Shown here in pieces: positions 24,711 to 38,500 of a stretch of DNA of 64,000 bases. The DNA is taken from positions 3,635,738-3,699,737 of the forward strand of contig OY718808.1 of assembly GCA_963070105.1 (NCBI GenBank), in the 5' to 3' direction. The notes below the pieces were generated by a model. That model was not told the origin of the DNA. It searched no databases and saw only the letters and a list, made by a program, of their open reading frames with translations. Position numbers and translations under genes: made by a program. Source of the DNA: Litomosoides sigmodontis (taxonomy: Eukaryota > Nematoda > Chromadorea > Rhabditida > Onchocercidae). The number at the start of each line of letters is the position of its first letter. Within the stretch, counting starts at the first letter, position 1.

Positions 24711-25545
24711 AGAGGTGGACTTGTGAAGAGTCTCACCTGTACAACTAAACTCCGTGATGAAGTATTCACCTGTAATACAGGAATTTTACAATATAAAATA
24801 AGGAAATTGCATAAAGTGAAGGAAATGTTAAAAAATTATCATTTATAAAGTAAATAAATACAAAAAATTATATTAAAAAATTTTTAATTAAAAAATAAAA
24901 GGCAAAATTTAACTTTCAGCACGCACAAAAAAAGAAAAGCTAACATCAATGATATTGTTGAATAAGCTGCGCAACAAATCTGCACACAGGAAAATAACTG
25001 TATTACATGAGAAATAATTAAAGGAACTAATTAATGAATGCAAATGATTGTTGGCTTCTCTGCAATTATAAAAATACGTGTAAAACTGTTTAGTGCTATT
25101 TCAAAAAAAAAAAAAAGAAAAAAGAACGAACTGTTCTCGCTGAAGTAAAATCATTCATAAATTTTAAATGATTATTACCATCTTATAAGTGTTAAACTTC
25201 AAAAAAAAAACAAAAATAAAAAAAAATAGCCACATCATTTCCTCCTCTTTGACCGTTTTTTTCAAATTTCAAAAGTCAAACGCTATCCCAATCATTCGTG
25301 GTAAACACACATTTTTAATATAATGTGATACCTCCTCAAAAAAAAAGAAAAAAAAAACAAATAGCTAATGCTTAAACGATCATAAGTTAACAATTTGTTC
25401 ATTTGCTCTTTTTTCGTTTAATTAAAAAGTAAGTAAAATAAATTAATTTATCTAAATTGATTAATTAATCAATTAAAAAAAGACTGTTAATTCTTGTGTG
25501 TTAGAGGTGTGGGATATTGAAATTTGCAGTTGTAACTGAATTTTA

Positions 25546-26672
25546 ATGATTGTGAATGAATGGTGTGAGGTTGAACGAGTGACGACGATAGTTGCCGCGA
25601 AGTTATTTGTAAGTGGTCAGAGAACAGGTCATCATCACCAACACCGACACCAACAGCATCACCATCATCATTATCATTGACCGGTACATTTGTTACAAAG
25701 TGGGTGATGATGAGCTGATAAATTCTGAGGTACTCCCTTCAGCTTCACTTAAGATAACAATAGTCCACTGCAATTGGTCCGATGAAACAAGCCTTCACAT
25801 TTTCATCATCGTCATCCTCACTCTAACGCATTCATTCACACAAAATTTCATTTTACAAACTAGTATTTTACTAACCCGCACAACTTTCCTGGCTTTTCCG
25901 CCTATTCGTCCCTCTCTCTCTCTTTCTCTTCCTCTTTCTCTATGTCTCCTGTACTTCAACCGTATCTTTTTAGTTTTATTTAATTTCTATAGTTATGAAT
26001 TTCGTTTTTTTTTAAATATTTACCGTAATCTGTAAGTTATTAATATACTGATATTCATTTGTTGCACATAACTTTCCTGCTTTTCCGTTTTTTTCTTCTC
26101 TCCCTCTCCCTCTCACTCTCTCTCGCCCTCTCTCTTGTATATATAATTATGAATTAGCTGTTTTAATATTTATCGTAAGCTGTAATTTATTAATTATATT
26201 CATTCATTGCATTCTTTCTTCCCATTTTCCAAAAAAAAAAAAGAAAGGATGCGCAATAGCTTTCTTAAAAGTTCATCGCATGCATTAATTAATTAACTTA
26301 AAAATTTCTTTTCCTTGGTATTATTATATCAGCATTAATGATTTAACCTGAAATGCCTCATTTAGTCTTTTTTTGTATTCATATTCTTTTTCATAAAATT
26401 CAATTTCTTTTTGATAAAGTAATTAAATTTTTAATTACTTTATCCATTGTGATACTTGATTTTAAAAGAAAAAAAATGGAAGAATGTTGAAACACGTTCA
26501 TAGAGATTTATCAGTTGGACGCGAATTTCCTTGCTTATCAATAGGATGCTTCGAGACGTTGAACAATCTTTTATCAGCGGATGTTCTTTCATCTCGTACC
26601 GCAACCGGAACAGTTAATGAATGGATGTCAGACAAATCGTTTGTGCATTTTTTGAAAATTACACCGAAATGA
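25546..26672 (+). CDS. Candidate small gene, unknown product
   Basis: Tentative. An initial exon 25546-25608 would read MIVNEWCEVERVTTIVAAKL and end at a consensus GTAAGT donor in phase 0. A phase-0 open segment follows a TTAAG site at 25750 (ITIVHCNWSDETSLHIFIIV). A third open segment, about 26487-26672, reads VHRDLSVGREFPCLSIGCFE and ends at a stop; its splice acceptor is not clear. Composition is protein-like but no family was recognised, and the joining of the pieces is inference. Confidence 0.2.
26413..26444. repeat. Perfect 15-bp-stem hairpin
   Basis: GATAAAGTAATTAAA at 26413-26427 is followed after two bases by its exact complement (26430-26444). It lies in non-coding DNA just upstream of the coding-like segment at 26487. 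Confidence 0.6.
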
Positions 26673-27301
26673 TAATTTAACTGATTTTAATGGAACTTTC
26701 AATGGAACTTTCGGCTTAGGATCATTTGCAATAGCAATTTAAGCTTATCACTAGCAACATTTTATCCAACCTTATCACTTAATTTAGCTTCTGCAAATTT
26801 CATCGATGTAAAAAAAAATTGCTTTTTTCTCCATCTTGCAACTAACCGAACAACAGTTTCTCTTTTGTTTGTATATTAAATGTAAAATTATACAGTAATT
26901 TCGATGGTTGCAAAGCGTGCAAAAAAATTATGAATGAATGAATCAATCAATCAATCCTTTCGATGGATAATAAATATTACTAATAATTAACTATTATTGT
27001 AATACAACTTAAATTTGTGCATAATTTGCTAAATCGGCGAGTGCTTGGATTTGAAAAAATTCATTAAGTACCATCGATTGGATGTAACAAAAAAAAAGCG
27101 AAAAAAAAAACGAAAAGCGTAAATTATAACAAAGTGATTGTAGTTGCTAACAGATTGAGTGCGATCGGTTGCGCCGCTGACATTTTCAAAGGATTCACTC
27201 TTCCGCTTCAACAGTGCTGCGCCGTAGACATACACTTTTTCCGCAATTAATCTTCGCACTTTCTCCGATCGTTAAGCTTCTCCTTTTCCTTTTTTCCTAA
27301 C

Positions 27302-27349
27302 ACCCCCCCCCCCCTCCCTCCCTCTCCCCCCCCTCCCTCCCTCCCTCTC
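27302..27349. repeat. C-rich polypyrimidine tract
   Basis: About 48 bases of only C and T on the plus strand, mostly CCCTCC words and C runs. It is striking in such an AT-rich region and could adopt triplex, i-motif or G-quadruplex structure. Confidence 0.8.
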
Positions 27350-29074
27350 AACAATTCTTCTTCATTTCTTTCAACTTTTTGCAATTCTCTGTCTTATTGA
27401 TTTTTCTTTTTTTTTTTTTACTCAATTCACTGAGTGAAATCATAAATTTAGGACACAAATTTTCAGAACATTTCCGGATAACAATTTATGCCTTCAGGTT
27501 ATCAACAACCCTCTATGTATGCATCGTCAAATTCATGTCATGAGAGTAGGGCGTGCGCAATTGACCAGCTAACAGTAATTGCCGGTAAATGATAAGCTAA
27601 TCGAATTCCACGAATATTAGTCAGTGTTGACTGGTAAATGCTAATCGCTACTGTAGGTGATAATTATCAATGAATGACAAGCTTGAAAATATTGTTTCAT
27701 TTCAGCTAACATTGCTTTGTCTTACTAGTAAACGCTAATTGCTGCCGTAAGTGGTAATTATTAATGAATGATAAGCTAATTGAAATTCTTGTTTAATTTT
27801 AGGAACGTTCGTGAGACATTTGCTTAGTACATAATTATTTTGTCCCTCGTTATTAACTATAAAATTATCATTTAGCTTGAAATTAAAAAGGCTAAAAAAT
27901 GTGAACAAAAATCTTAAATTGCAAAAAATTTGTTAAAGGATTGATTCAAACGATCATTAATTATTCATTGCTTATTGTACTGTTACCGTGCTGTAACATC
28001 TCAATTAATTTAATTTTTTAACAACCTAATTAGCAACTAATAAACTGTACATTTTTTTATAACCAAAAATTCACTAACCATTGGATCAGAAATTGCAATT
28101 AAATAATTTTCAAATTAATTTCAATTATATAATTACCGCTTTTTTTTAATTAAGCATTTTAAAACTGTTCATCAATAATTAGCATTAATTAACGTTCTTC
28201 CCAACATTTTATCTTTAATTTCCTAATTTAACAATTCTGTTTTTACACTTCTAGCACTTTCCCTTTTTCTGCTCTCAGAAGGAGAGGAAAAAAAAACAAG
28301 TGTTTATTAATTTCATTAAAATTAGAAAAGTGACGTTCAACACATTCGACAGTAAAACTTAACGGTACGCATATCGCTTCTATTCTTATCCCTCTCATCA
28401 CAACGATTTCACTTTTTACTGCAATTTAAATTTAATCTCGAAACTGCAAATAAAGTATTAATTGACACAGAACCTGTAAACCCAAATTAAAAAAATTAAT
28501 TTCAATTGTAGCTTTCCCGATCACATTTTTAAATTAAGCACTAAATGCTAATTTTTATTTAACAATACTTTAAGGCTTGAAATTTGTATAATTTATTGAT
28601 TTTAAATTTCAAAAATAAAACATACGACTTTTTTGTTTCCAACTTCTAAAACCTGGACTTCCATCGTCAATTGTTGAAAAGTTAACTGAAAATGAAACTT
28701 TTCATAGGTAGCAAAAAAAAAAAATACGTTTATGCAATCTTACCGTATCAGTTTCATCGTCGCAACAAAAAATGAACCGTAAACAATAAATATACAAAAA
28801 TTGAGGAAATTATTTCAATGTTTCTACTAATAATACTGTATTATTTCCTGCTACAACTAAATATTTGGATAATTTAATTGGGAGATTTTCCAGTCGATCA
28901 ATCCTTTCTAGCAGTTCAGTCGTGTCTAAAACGAAATTTGCTCAGGCTTCATGCATTGCTGACTTTTTTTCTCGATCACAATAATTCTAATCTTACCGGT
29001 TTACGGTAACTACAGATTAGTTTCTAAATCAAAACTAACTATTGTGTGCTACACATATCTCACATCCGTTACAT

Positions 29075-29325
29075 TACACTATCATTATCATTGTTATCAT
29101 CATAGTCCTCGTTATTACTATCATTATTACCATGATTAGCATCATTATCACTACTCTCACAATTATCATTGTTTGTCATCTCAGTCATCACTAACCATCA
29201 CTGTCACCATCGTAATCATTATGATCATTAGTGCCATCATAATTGTTATTATCATTATCGTCATCGTTATCATCATCATCAGAATGATCGTAATCATCAT
29301 TATCATTATTATCATCATCATTTGT
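29075..29325. repeat. ATC/ATT-rich tract upstream of papilin
   Basis: Imperfect trinucleotide-like run of ATCATT, TTATCA and CATCAT words about 200 to 450 bp before the papilin start codon. It creates a meaningless Met/Ile-rich minus-strand open frame. Confidence 0.7.
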
Positions 29326-29523
29326 CGTTCGTGATTGCTAAATTTATTGATTAGAAATGATCGGCTCAAGCAACATAGGATTTTCTCACATTGATTATTA
29401 AGATTTCGTTGCATCCGATAGACGAGCTAATCACTTGCAAAGCGAAATGTGAACGAATTCAATCGAAGATATTTCAATTTATTTCTAAATAAAATATTTT
29501 AGGCGAAAAAATTCGGGAAGGAA

Positions 29524-32500
29524 ATGCGACTGCTCTATTGCGTAGCAGCCGTTATTTGCTGCTTTCCGATAACAAATCAGGCATGGAATATTCCCTCGTT
29601 GTTCTCCACAAAACAGGTCCTTGCATTTAACAATTGCTTATTTATATTTAAATTAGAATTGAAATATGAAATTTTTGAAATATGATGAAATGTATTTCGA
29701 AAACTCCAACACATTCAAATATTTCCTCTAATTTGCATTACTTTTTTTATTTGTAAAACAATTATTACAATATTTTTTATTAAAAAAAATGATTTTTTTA
29801 CAAGTTATTATCAAAGCGCATAATAAAACTCATTGCTTTCCGCTTCTCATTTTACAAGTATTTCATTAAACTAATTTAAAAAGGTGATAGATCAAAATAA
29901 TAAAACTCTTTTCTACTATACTTTTCCTAAGGAGGAACTTAATTTACCATTTTTACTTTAGGAAATAAGTTTATATCCGGGCTCACCGTCGGAAGCTGAT
30001 CCAGTACAACTAAGGAGTAGACGACAGGCATATCAGGTTTATCAGGGAAGTGTTACGTCAATAACAATGGATAAAACAGGAAGTATTGAAAGTGGACCAT
30101 GGGGTCCATGGTCACTTGAAAAAGATTGCTCTAGAACCTGTGGTGGTGGCGTACAGATGGAGCGTAGAAGTTGCAAGTACGGTAACTTTCTCTTATCATT
30201 CCGACTACGGTTGAAGTGAGGATGAACTCATCCATGTATTTTAGTGGTGAAGAGTGCACCGGACCGTCAACACGTTACACGTCCTGTAATATTCAAGAAT
30301 GCATGGGTAATGTTAAAGATTTTCGAGCTATACAATGCTCACAGTACGACGATACGCCACTGGATGGTAGCTACTACAAATGGCTACCGTATCCGGGAAA
30401 GAATAAATGCGAATTAACCTGCAAACCGGACAATGCTAACTTCTACTATAAATGGGCTGATATGGTGATTTTCATGCATTTCCATATCATTTCGCCTTTC
30501 CTATATCCTCCTAATTACCTTAACTAATTAGAGAGTAAAATGATGAACATCGTGTGTTTTATAGTTAATTAATTGGTGGTAAATTAATGAGAACAAATTA
30601 AATAATTGATAGTAAAAGATTTATTAGTGTAATGTCGTAAATTTTTAACAGCAATGTTTTCTCTTTCTTTTATTCTCCTCCATTGTTTTGGTTAATTAGA
30701 GAGGGAAATAATGAATGCAGTCTGTGTGGTATAACTAATTAGCAGGTGAATTAATTAATAGTAGAAGATTGATTGGTGTAAGGTAAATTTTTAGGTAATC
30801 GATGGTACAAGATGCAGTCATCGTACCAATGATATTTGTGTGGAAGGAATTTGCTTGCCAGTTGGATGTGACAATAAGCTTGGATCGGGTTTTTGCTAAT
30901 TTCTCATTAATTCGCGGCATTCTTTCATCCACACAATTTTGCCCTATTAAATTTGCATTAAACAATTATTTTAGCAATGAAAAATGATAAGTGCGGTAAG
31001 TGTGGCGGTAATGGAACTACGTGTAAAACTGTGGAAGGCTATTTTGATGAGCGTAACTTATCGCCTGGTTATCACGACATCATTCGATTACCAGTTGGTG
31101 CGACGTCAATTTTAGTTGAGGAATTACATTCGACAACTAATTCACTTGGTGTGTTGTTGAAATTTATAAATAAAAAAAAAATTCATTTATAATTAATATT
31201 ACCGAAAACAAAAAAAAAATTACATTGTAATTAAAATTATAATGGTATATGTTCAGTGTTTCTTGTATAAGATGATAATTTTGCATAAATTTATCCATTT
31301 TTAGCAATTAAGAATACAACTGATTACTATTATCTTAATGGTAATTATCAAATTCAACTAACTGACAAGGATTTGGAAATTGGTGGAACGCTATTCGAAT
31401 ATGACACGCGAAAAAATTTAGATCATCCATTTGAAAAATTAACTGCTAAGGGACCGACCACAGAAGAGTTGATTGTTGCACTGCTCTTTCAACGTGGAAA
31501 TAGGGTCATTTTTTTAAATTCATTTATCGCTGCACTGATAATTCATCTCTTATCAAATAAGTTGCATAAGTTTTCCCAATCAAATGTTGAGATCTTTGGC
31601 CAACAGGTTCAGATGGAGGATGAATAAATTTTAATACAAAAATTTAATATTTCTCATCAATAATTGGTTAACCAAATTTACTAAAATTAACTGTTTTAAA
31701 AAGTTTACGTTTTATAAGATCTTGCAATTTGAAGTTTTTTTTTCCAGGATGGTGCTATTAAATACGAATTTTCGGTACCACTAGAGGATGAAATTCCATA
31801 CATCTACAAATTAGAACAATGGTCACCATGTTCGGTTACATGTGGGAAAGGTCACTTTGTTCTCCTCTCTCCCTCTTTTCTCTCTCTTCTCAAAATATAT
31901 TTCTATTATGAGTTGAAAAGTCTTAAATATAGGGAGAAATTTAAAAAGAAGCTGTATAAATTGCAACACTAATTATGCTATGCAGTAGCCATTTTATTAA
32001 AATATTTTCTTAGCTAATTTTAATTGTCCTAGAAAAGGGCAAAAAAACGTAAGAGTATATTTATAGGTATTCAAACTCGTACGCCATACTGTATTGAGAC
32101 TGCGTCCGGACAACGTGTATCAGATGACATTTGCGAAGAACAAAATGTCACCAAGCCTATTTCTGAAAGAGTTTGCGAAACAGTTAATTGTGAAGCTGAG
32201 TGAGGATTGCTTTATCGTCATTGCATTATCTTGATAACTTTTGAAAATATAGTTTAAGTGAATGAAAATTTTAAAAGTATGAAAATTGATGAAAATGACT
32301 GAAAATAAGAGAACAATCGTATTAATGAGAACGATGATGATAGTAATGATAACGATAACAATTGATTGCTTTCAATTAAATCAATGACAATGATAATAAT
32401 AATAATAAAATAAAGATAATAGTATGCAGCAGTTTGGCTAAATGAAATTTTTGATGGAAATTTTTTTGTGAAATTTTCAATATTCAGATGGTATAAAGGA

Positions 32501-35500
32501 GAGTGGGAGCCATGTAGCGCATCATGCGGTGAGAGTGGTACGCAGTACCGTATCGTCTACTGTCATCAGGTATTTCTCGACGGTAAACGGATGACAATTG
32601 ATGACGATAACTGTAGCACGGAACGGCCAACGGTACAACAGTCTTGCAACAGGTAAAGAGGGAAAAAAAAAAACTCACAACGATGTTAAATTTTGCATTT
32701 CGCTATTTTAGACTAATATACTTTCTTTTTTGTTTTACATTGAATGATTGCAACAGGAAAATTATGAGTTAATGAATTTAAAACAAAGGGAATTAGGAAA
32801 ATTTTTGCAAAAAACAAAAAAGCTAATAATTAAATTTTTTTTGAAAAATTAAATTAAATTTGCATTATTAAAACTTGCGAAATAGCTTCGTAACTTTTCT
32901 TTTTTGTTAAATTTCATAAATTATTGAAATATATAGAAAAAAATGATTAAATTATAGGAGAAATGACTGCTAGCACCTTTGATCACTCCGTTTGCACTCA
33001 TTCTAAGAGGAGCTTGCTAGCTTTCATCCATCTTCCTCCACTTATATTTCATTAACATCACAGGTTCTCGTGTCCGGAATGGCAAGCAGGTCCGTGGAGT
33101 GCGTGTTCGAGAAGGTGCGGTGACGCATTTCAGTATCGTTCGGTAACGTGTCGAAGTTCACGAGAAGGTGAAGAAGGTAAATTATTGGCAGCTGAAGCAT
33201 GCAACAACGAAACACTGGAAACACAACGGAGCTGTAATTTGGGTCCCTGTCAGGGAATTAATTTTGTTACAACGGAATGGAAATTGGTAAGGACGGAAAA
33301 ATTCCCTCGTATTTTTAATTTTTTTTATTTCAAGAAGTGAAATGATTAAGTGAAATAGAATTGTTTAATTATTTTAGTATATATATATATTGGAATGGAA
33401 TTAATTTAAATTATGATATTTATTAGTTTGAAGAAGGAAAAAGCATTTGTAAACTCAAATTAATTAAATTTTTTTCCTTCTAATTGTTGAAAAAAAGCGT
33501 TCCAAAAGTTTTCCACAAGTGAATTTAAAATTAATTGCCCATTGGAAAAACAAAAAAAAACAAACAAAAAAAGAAACGTTGATTAGAAATACTTGAACCA
33601 TTTAGTTTAAGGAAATAAATTTGAGCAAAACTTTTTTCTGTTTTTTTTTTCATTTCATAGTTCATAATTTATTTGTTAATTATTGATAGCTAGCATTGGT
33701 CATTTTAAATTTTACGTTAAATATGAAATGGTGAAATTTTCCAAAATAAATAAGCAAATAATTAATAATTTTGAATGCGTTTGCTAAATATTTGCAAATA
33801 TTAATCTAAGAATTCGTATACAATCGAAATTTTCCATGACAAAAATTGCTTGTTTTTTTTTCTATTCAAATGGTCAAGTTGTGTTGATCATTTACATTTG
33901 AACACAAAATATTCATTTTAGTTTTTTTTTTTCTTTCACCATTTAAAAAATAAAACCAGTAAAATGTGTGAAATTTCGTTTAGTGTGAGAAATGCAACGA
34001 TACGGAAGAGCGTCGAAACGTGACGTGTGAGGATAGCAACGGTCGAGCATATCCGTTGGAGAAATGTTTGAATGAAAATTCCACTCAAATACCAATCGAT
34101 ATGCGTCCATGTTCATCACCACAGGTAACTGTGATATTAATTACTTGACGTACTGCTAAGTAAAGTATCAGTATGAGCACTTCACATATTCTTTGGAGCA
34201 AAGCGTACGAGACATACAGGAAGTGTGGCGCTTTACGGAAAAAAAGCAAACGTCCCTATCTCCGGCTGAACCGATTCCAGGGTGTCCGTTCCTGAACCAG
34301 AAAAGAGAACTCTGGCTCGGACTTTCCTCGTTGTTTCCGAGTTCATTTGCGTTACCGCGCTAAATTTCTCACAATGACAATTTATCGACCGTGGGAATAT
34401 TACGGAAATACTGACCAGTATTCTTTGAAGAAAAAAAAAAATTTTTTTTAGCCATGCAACTATGAATGGCATACGTCAGAGTGGTCAAAATGTAGCACAG
34501 AGTGCGGTCATGGACATAATTCAAGACGAGTGGTATGTGCAATCCATCAGTTGGGTGATCTTACAGTAAGTTTCTCTTTACTCACATCGATCGATAATGT
34601 AATTTAATTAACCTGTTGAAGTTAAAACATTAGCAGTATATGTTTTTGAATTTTCCAATCTATCAGTTTAGACGATCAATGATCATACAGGAAGTTTTTC
34701 TTGACATATATCGATCAGAGATGCCATTTAAGCAACGTAATCCGGTTAGCAATACTTGTCTTTTAAGCTTTTGATTATATGTTAAACATTTTTAAAAGCA
34801 TACGCTTAGCCTTTTTCAACTTTTAATTTCAGGTGGTAGATGATGGACATTGTAATTTGGAGAAGAAGCCGGAAGCAAGTAAAAATTGTACAAATGACGA
34901 AAAATGTAATGGAACATATTATACAGGTCCATGGAGTAAATGCTCAGCTGAGTTAGTTAGCGTTTTAATTTTTTGCTATTGTTTTAATCGAATAAAATTT
35001 CCGGATTCTCTCTCTCGCTCTCTCTGTCGAATTCAATTACTGAATAAAACTGCAGCAGACGACAATGGATTACTTCAGATGTGGTGGTGGAAAGCAAAAT
35101 CGAATGATTGTTTGCTTAAATTACGATAAAATACCGGTTCCAGAATGGTGTGATGAAGCGGAAAAACCATCGGAAGAACAGGATTGTAACGTAGAAGCTT
35201 GTCAATGTATTGAGTTTCTCTCTCTCTCCCTCTCTCTACTCTTTTACTTTACTCACTAATTTCTTTCGAATCATTACGTGCAATGCGTGTACGTGTACCG
35301 CGTACCGCGGTATACAATCATTTGATTAGATAGCTTCACTACTAATGCGAAAATCATAATTTGAGGTGTAGCGACGACTAGATATATTTTGGAAACTGAT
35401 AATTAAATTTAGCATGCGATGATAGTGAATTTGGTTGTTGTCCGGACAATGTAACGATTGCAAGTGGGCCATATCTTGCCGGATGTTCGAACTGTTCCGC

Positions 35501-38500
35501 TTCCGTGTTCGGCTGTTGCAATGATAATTTAACGGAAGCGCAAAGTGCTACCGGAGAGGGATGTGCCGAATTTGTTGAAGTGGAAGGAAGTGGTGAAGAA
35601 AGCGAAGAGTTCATCAAATCAAGGTTTCTACAACAAAAATAATATTCCATTAAAGATATGAATTACATTGACTTCAATGAAACGAACACACTAGCATATT
35701 ACTTCAGCGACAATTGCGCCTAAACAATAATTACCAAAAATGATGATTCAACTGGAAATGAATACATAAAAAAAAAAGGGAAGTGCAGTTACTTTGCGTA
35801 ATACTAGTTGAATTATCGTTGCACACACATCAAGCAATCGTTGTTATCGAAATACGCAAAAAATTTAATTATTGGATAAAATTTGAAGAAATAAAATTAT
35901 TAGATAAAACGAAATGAAGCAAACGTAGGTGCGGCAGCTGCGAATTTCACTTGAAATATTTGTTGCAGTGAGGGCGATGACCTTTGTGAAGTGGTAAATG
36001 ATGAAACTGGTGAGAAAGCGATGGTTGATTGCAAAAATGGTACCACTGCTAATGCAAGTACCATTGAGAATCTGTTGCTAGATGTGGAAGACCTGTTTTC
36101 CAACGGCACCTATGATAATGAGACAAAACATTGTGCTAAAACGGAATTCGGTTGCTGTCCGGACTGGACCAGTATTGCCGAAGGAGCAAACAATGAAGGA
36201 TGTCCGGAATTTGTTCTTGGTGCGTGTTAACACATCTAATATATACTGATCAATATCCTAATACTGATCAATATCCGATCCATTGTGCAATTTACGCTAT
36301 CATCATTTGATGGCTCATTTTCAGTAATCGTTTTATTTCATTAATATACAAATATTAACTTATTGCCTTTCGTATTGTGCAACTAATTTCCGAAATTCCG
36401 GAAATACAAATGAAGCGACACTAAAGATAATTTGATAAATGAGAGCAATGACTTATTAATTAATCGATAATGGTGAATTGAAGGTGTATGCAACGAAACA
36501 AAATTTGGTTGTTGTCCGGACGGGGTAACTCTAGCGCGGGGTTCAAATTATGAGGGTTGCGGTGAACCGGGTTGTGCCGCATCGCTGTACGGTTGTTGCA
36601 AAGATCGTAGAACGATCGCATTTGGACCGCATTATGCAGGTTTCTTTTCACCGGCATACTTTTTTTTTGTTTTTTTTTCCAACAGGAAACAGAAATTGAA
36701 AGATATGGTTGTTTTTTTTTCCTGTCATAACTTTCTTCTGTTCCGCACTCTGTTCCAATTCCGCTTTATCGATTTGCTTATCATCTTTCAAGGATGCGAA
36801 CGATCATCATTTCCGTGTGAGTTATCCACCTACGGTTGTTGTCCGGATGGTGAAACAGCAGCGCTAGGGAAGAATGGAACCGGTTGCGGTGAAAATTGTT
36901 TAACTACGAAATTTGGTTGTTGCCCAGATGGTAAAACAATTGCGAAAGGAGTGGAAAATGAGGGTAAATTTGATCCGGTTCGTAGCCGGAAAATAATTTT
37001 GCAATAGGTAAAGATGAAAAAGACTTTAATGATTGAGATGATGTGTGTGATTGCAAAATGTTTTAGCAATTCTTTTTTTTTCCCCTAGTTTAACAGGAAA
37101 GAGGAAATTTTTTGTTTCAGGATGTGGTTGCGAATACGCGCAATACGGATGTTGTCCGGACGGTAAGACAATAGCAAGAGGTTTGAAAAATTACGGTTGC
37201 CCTGTTTCATGTGCGCAGAGTCAATACGGTTGTTGTCCGGATGGGAAAACAAGCGCTCATGGACCAAACAAAGAGGGTCTGCGTCTTCTTTTTTCGATAG
37301 CATCTCAGCTACTTACATTCATTCATTTGTTAAATTGATCATTTTGAAAAATTATTTTGAAATTGAAATTGATGATGGAGAAAGAGCCTTGATAATAGAC
37401 CTTGCTGACCCCAGAGTGACCTTAGATGATAGGCCTTGCTTGCAGGATGCCCATGCCAATACACTCAGTACGGTTGCTGTCCGGACGGTGAAACGAGTGC
37501 TGTTGGCCCGAAGAACGAGGGCTGTGACGATTGTCGATACTCAAAGTTCGCTTCTCCTTTCTTTCCTCCTTTACCTTGCAACTCTGATCTGTAATGATAA
37601 GGATGATCGATCGTAAGTGATAAGTGATAAAGGTAATAGATAAAGATAGTGAAGATCGTAAATGCTAATCTTAAGGTACGGTTGTTGTCCTGATGGTGAA
37701 ATTCGAGCTATTGGACCACAATATGCTGGCTGTCCATCGACCACACCGGCACCGTTCATTATCGGTGGTTCTGTTGCACCGGAAAAAATCAGTAATACAT
37801 GCAGCTTTTCAACAAGCATACTGATAAGATAGGCTGATAAGAAAGTTGTTTGTTGTAGAGATGGATGAATGCGTTTGCTTTACATTACTTTATAAAATTG
37901 ACTTTTCATTTGTCAAGAGGGAAAACCGGAAGCGAAGAATAGTTGTGATTAGCAACATTTCAGTTTCCTGTTCGTTGTCACAGGATCAGGGTACAATATG
38001 TCATCCAGGCTACAAATTGCTATGGTACTATGATACCTCTGAGGGTCGTTGTAAGCAATTTTGGTACGGCGGTTGTGATGGTAATGAGAATCGTTTTGCA
38101 ACAAAGGAGCAGTGCGAATCAGTTTGCGTAAAGCCACCAGAAACTGGTTTGCTTCATCAACAAATTACTCCATTCCATTCCATCTGTTAATTTAAATTGA
38201 ATTAAGTTTAGTCGAATTTAATCGATTTTAAATTTATTTGGCTTGTCTTCAGGTCGTTGTTTTCTACCTAAAGTAGAAGGACCACTACGATGCAATCAGC
38301 TATCAGCCCGTTATTGGTACGATTATTCAACCGGACAATGTGGTGCTTTTTGGTGGCGTGGTTGCTTGGGTAATGATAATAATTTTGAAAGTTGGGAAGA
38401 GTGTCAGCGCTTTTGCGCTAATATTGGTCCAATCGATAAATTAACAGGTGTATTGTCACAATTAAAGGTATGCAATAATTTTAACATGCAATATGCTAAT

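Larger units (their letters stand above)
19724..29523. other. Gene-poor region with scattered exon candidates
   Basis: Nearly 10 kb between the TPR gene and papilin. Most is AT-rich non-coding DNA with homopolymers. Coding-looking pieces are listed separately (22441-24710, 25546-26672). A further minus-strand piece near 27145-27259 (RRLIAEKVYVYGAALLKRKS) has protein-like composition and a GTTAGC donor-like end but no good acceptor or partner. Repeats include a 20-bp palindrome, a 32-bp hairpin, a C/T-rich tract and an ATC/ATT-rich tract. The 3' part must contain the papilin promoter. Confidence 0.5.

Noticed and set aside
24700..24780. Box C/D snoRNA (GTGATGA and CTGA words)
   Set aside because: The boxes are in the wrong order and no terminal stem brings the ends together.
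29181..29414. Met/Ile-rich minus-strand frame
   Set aside because: Explained by the ATC/ATT-rich simple-sequence tract upstream of papilin.
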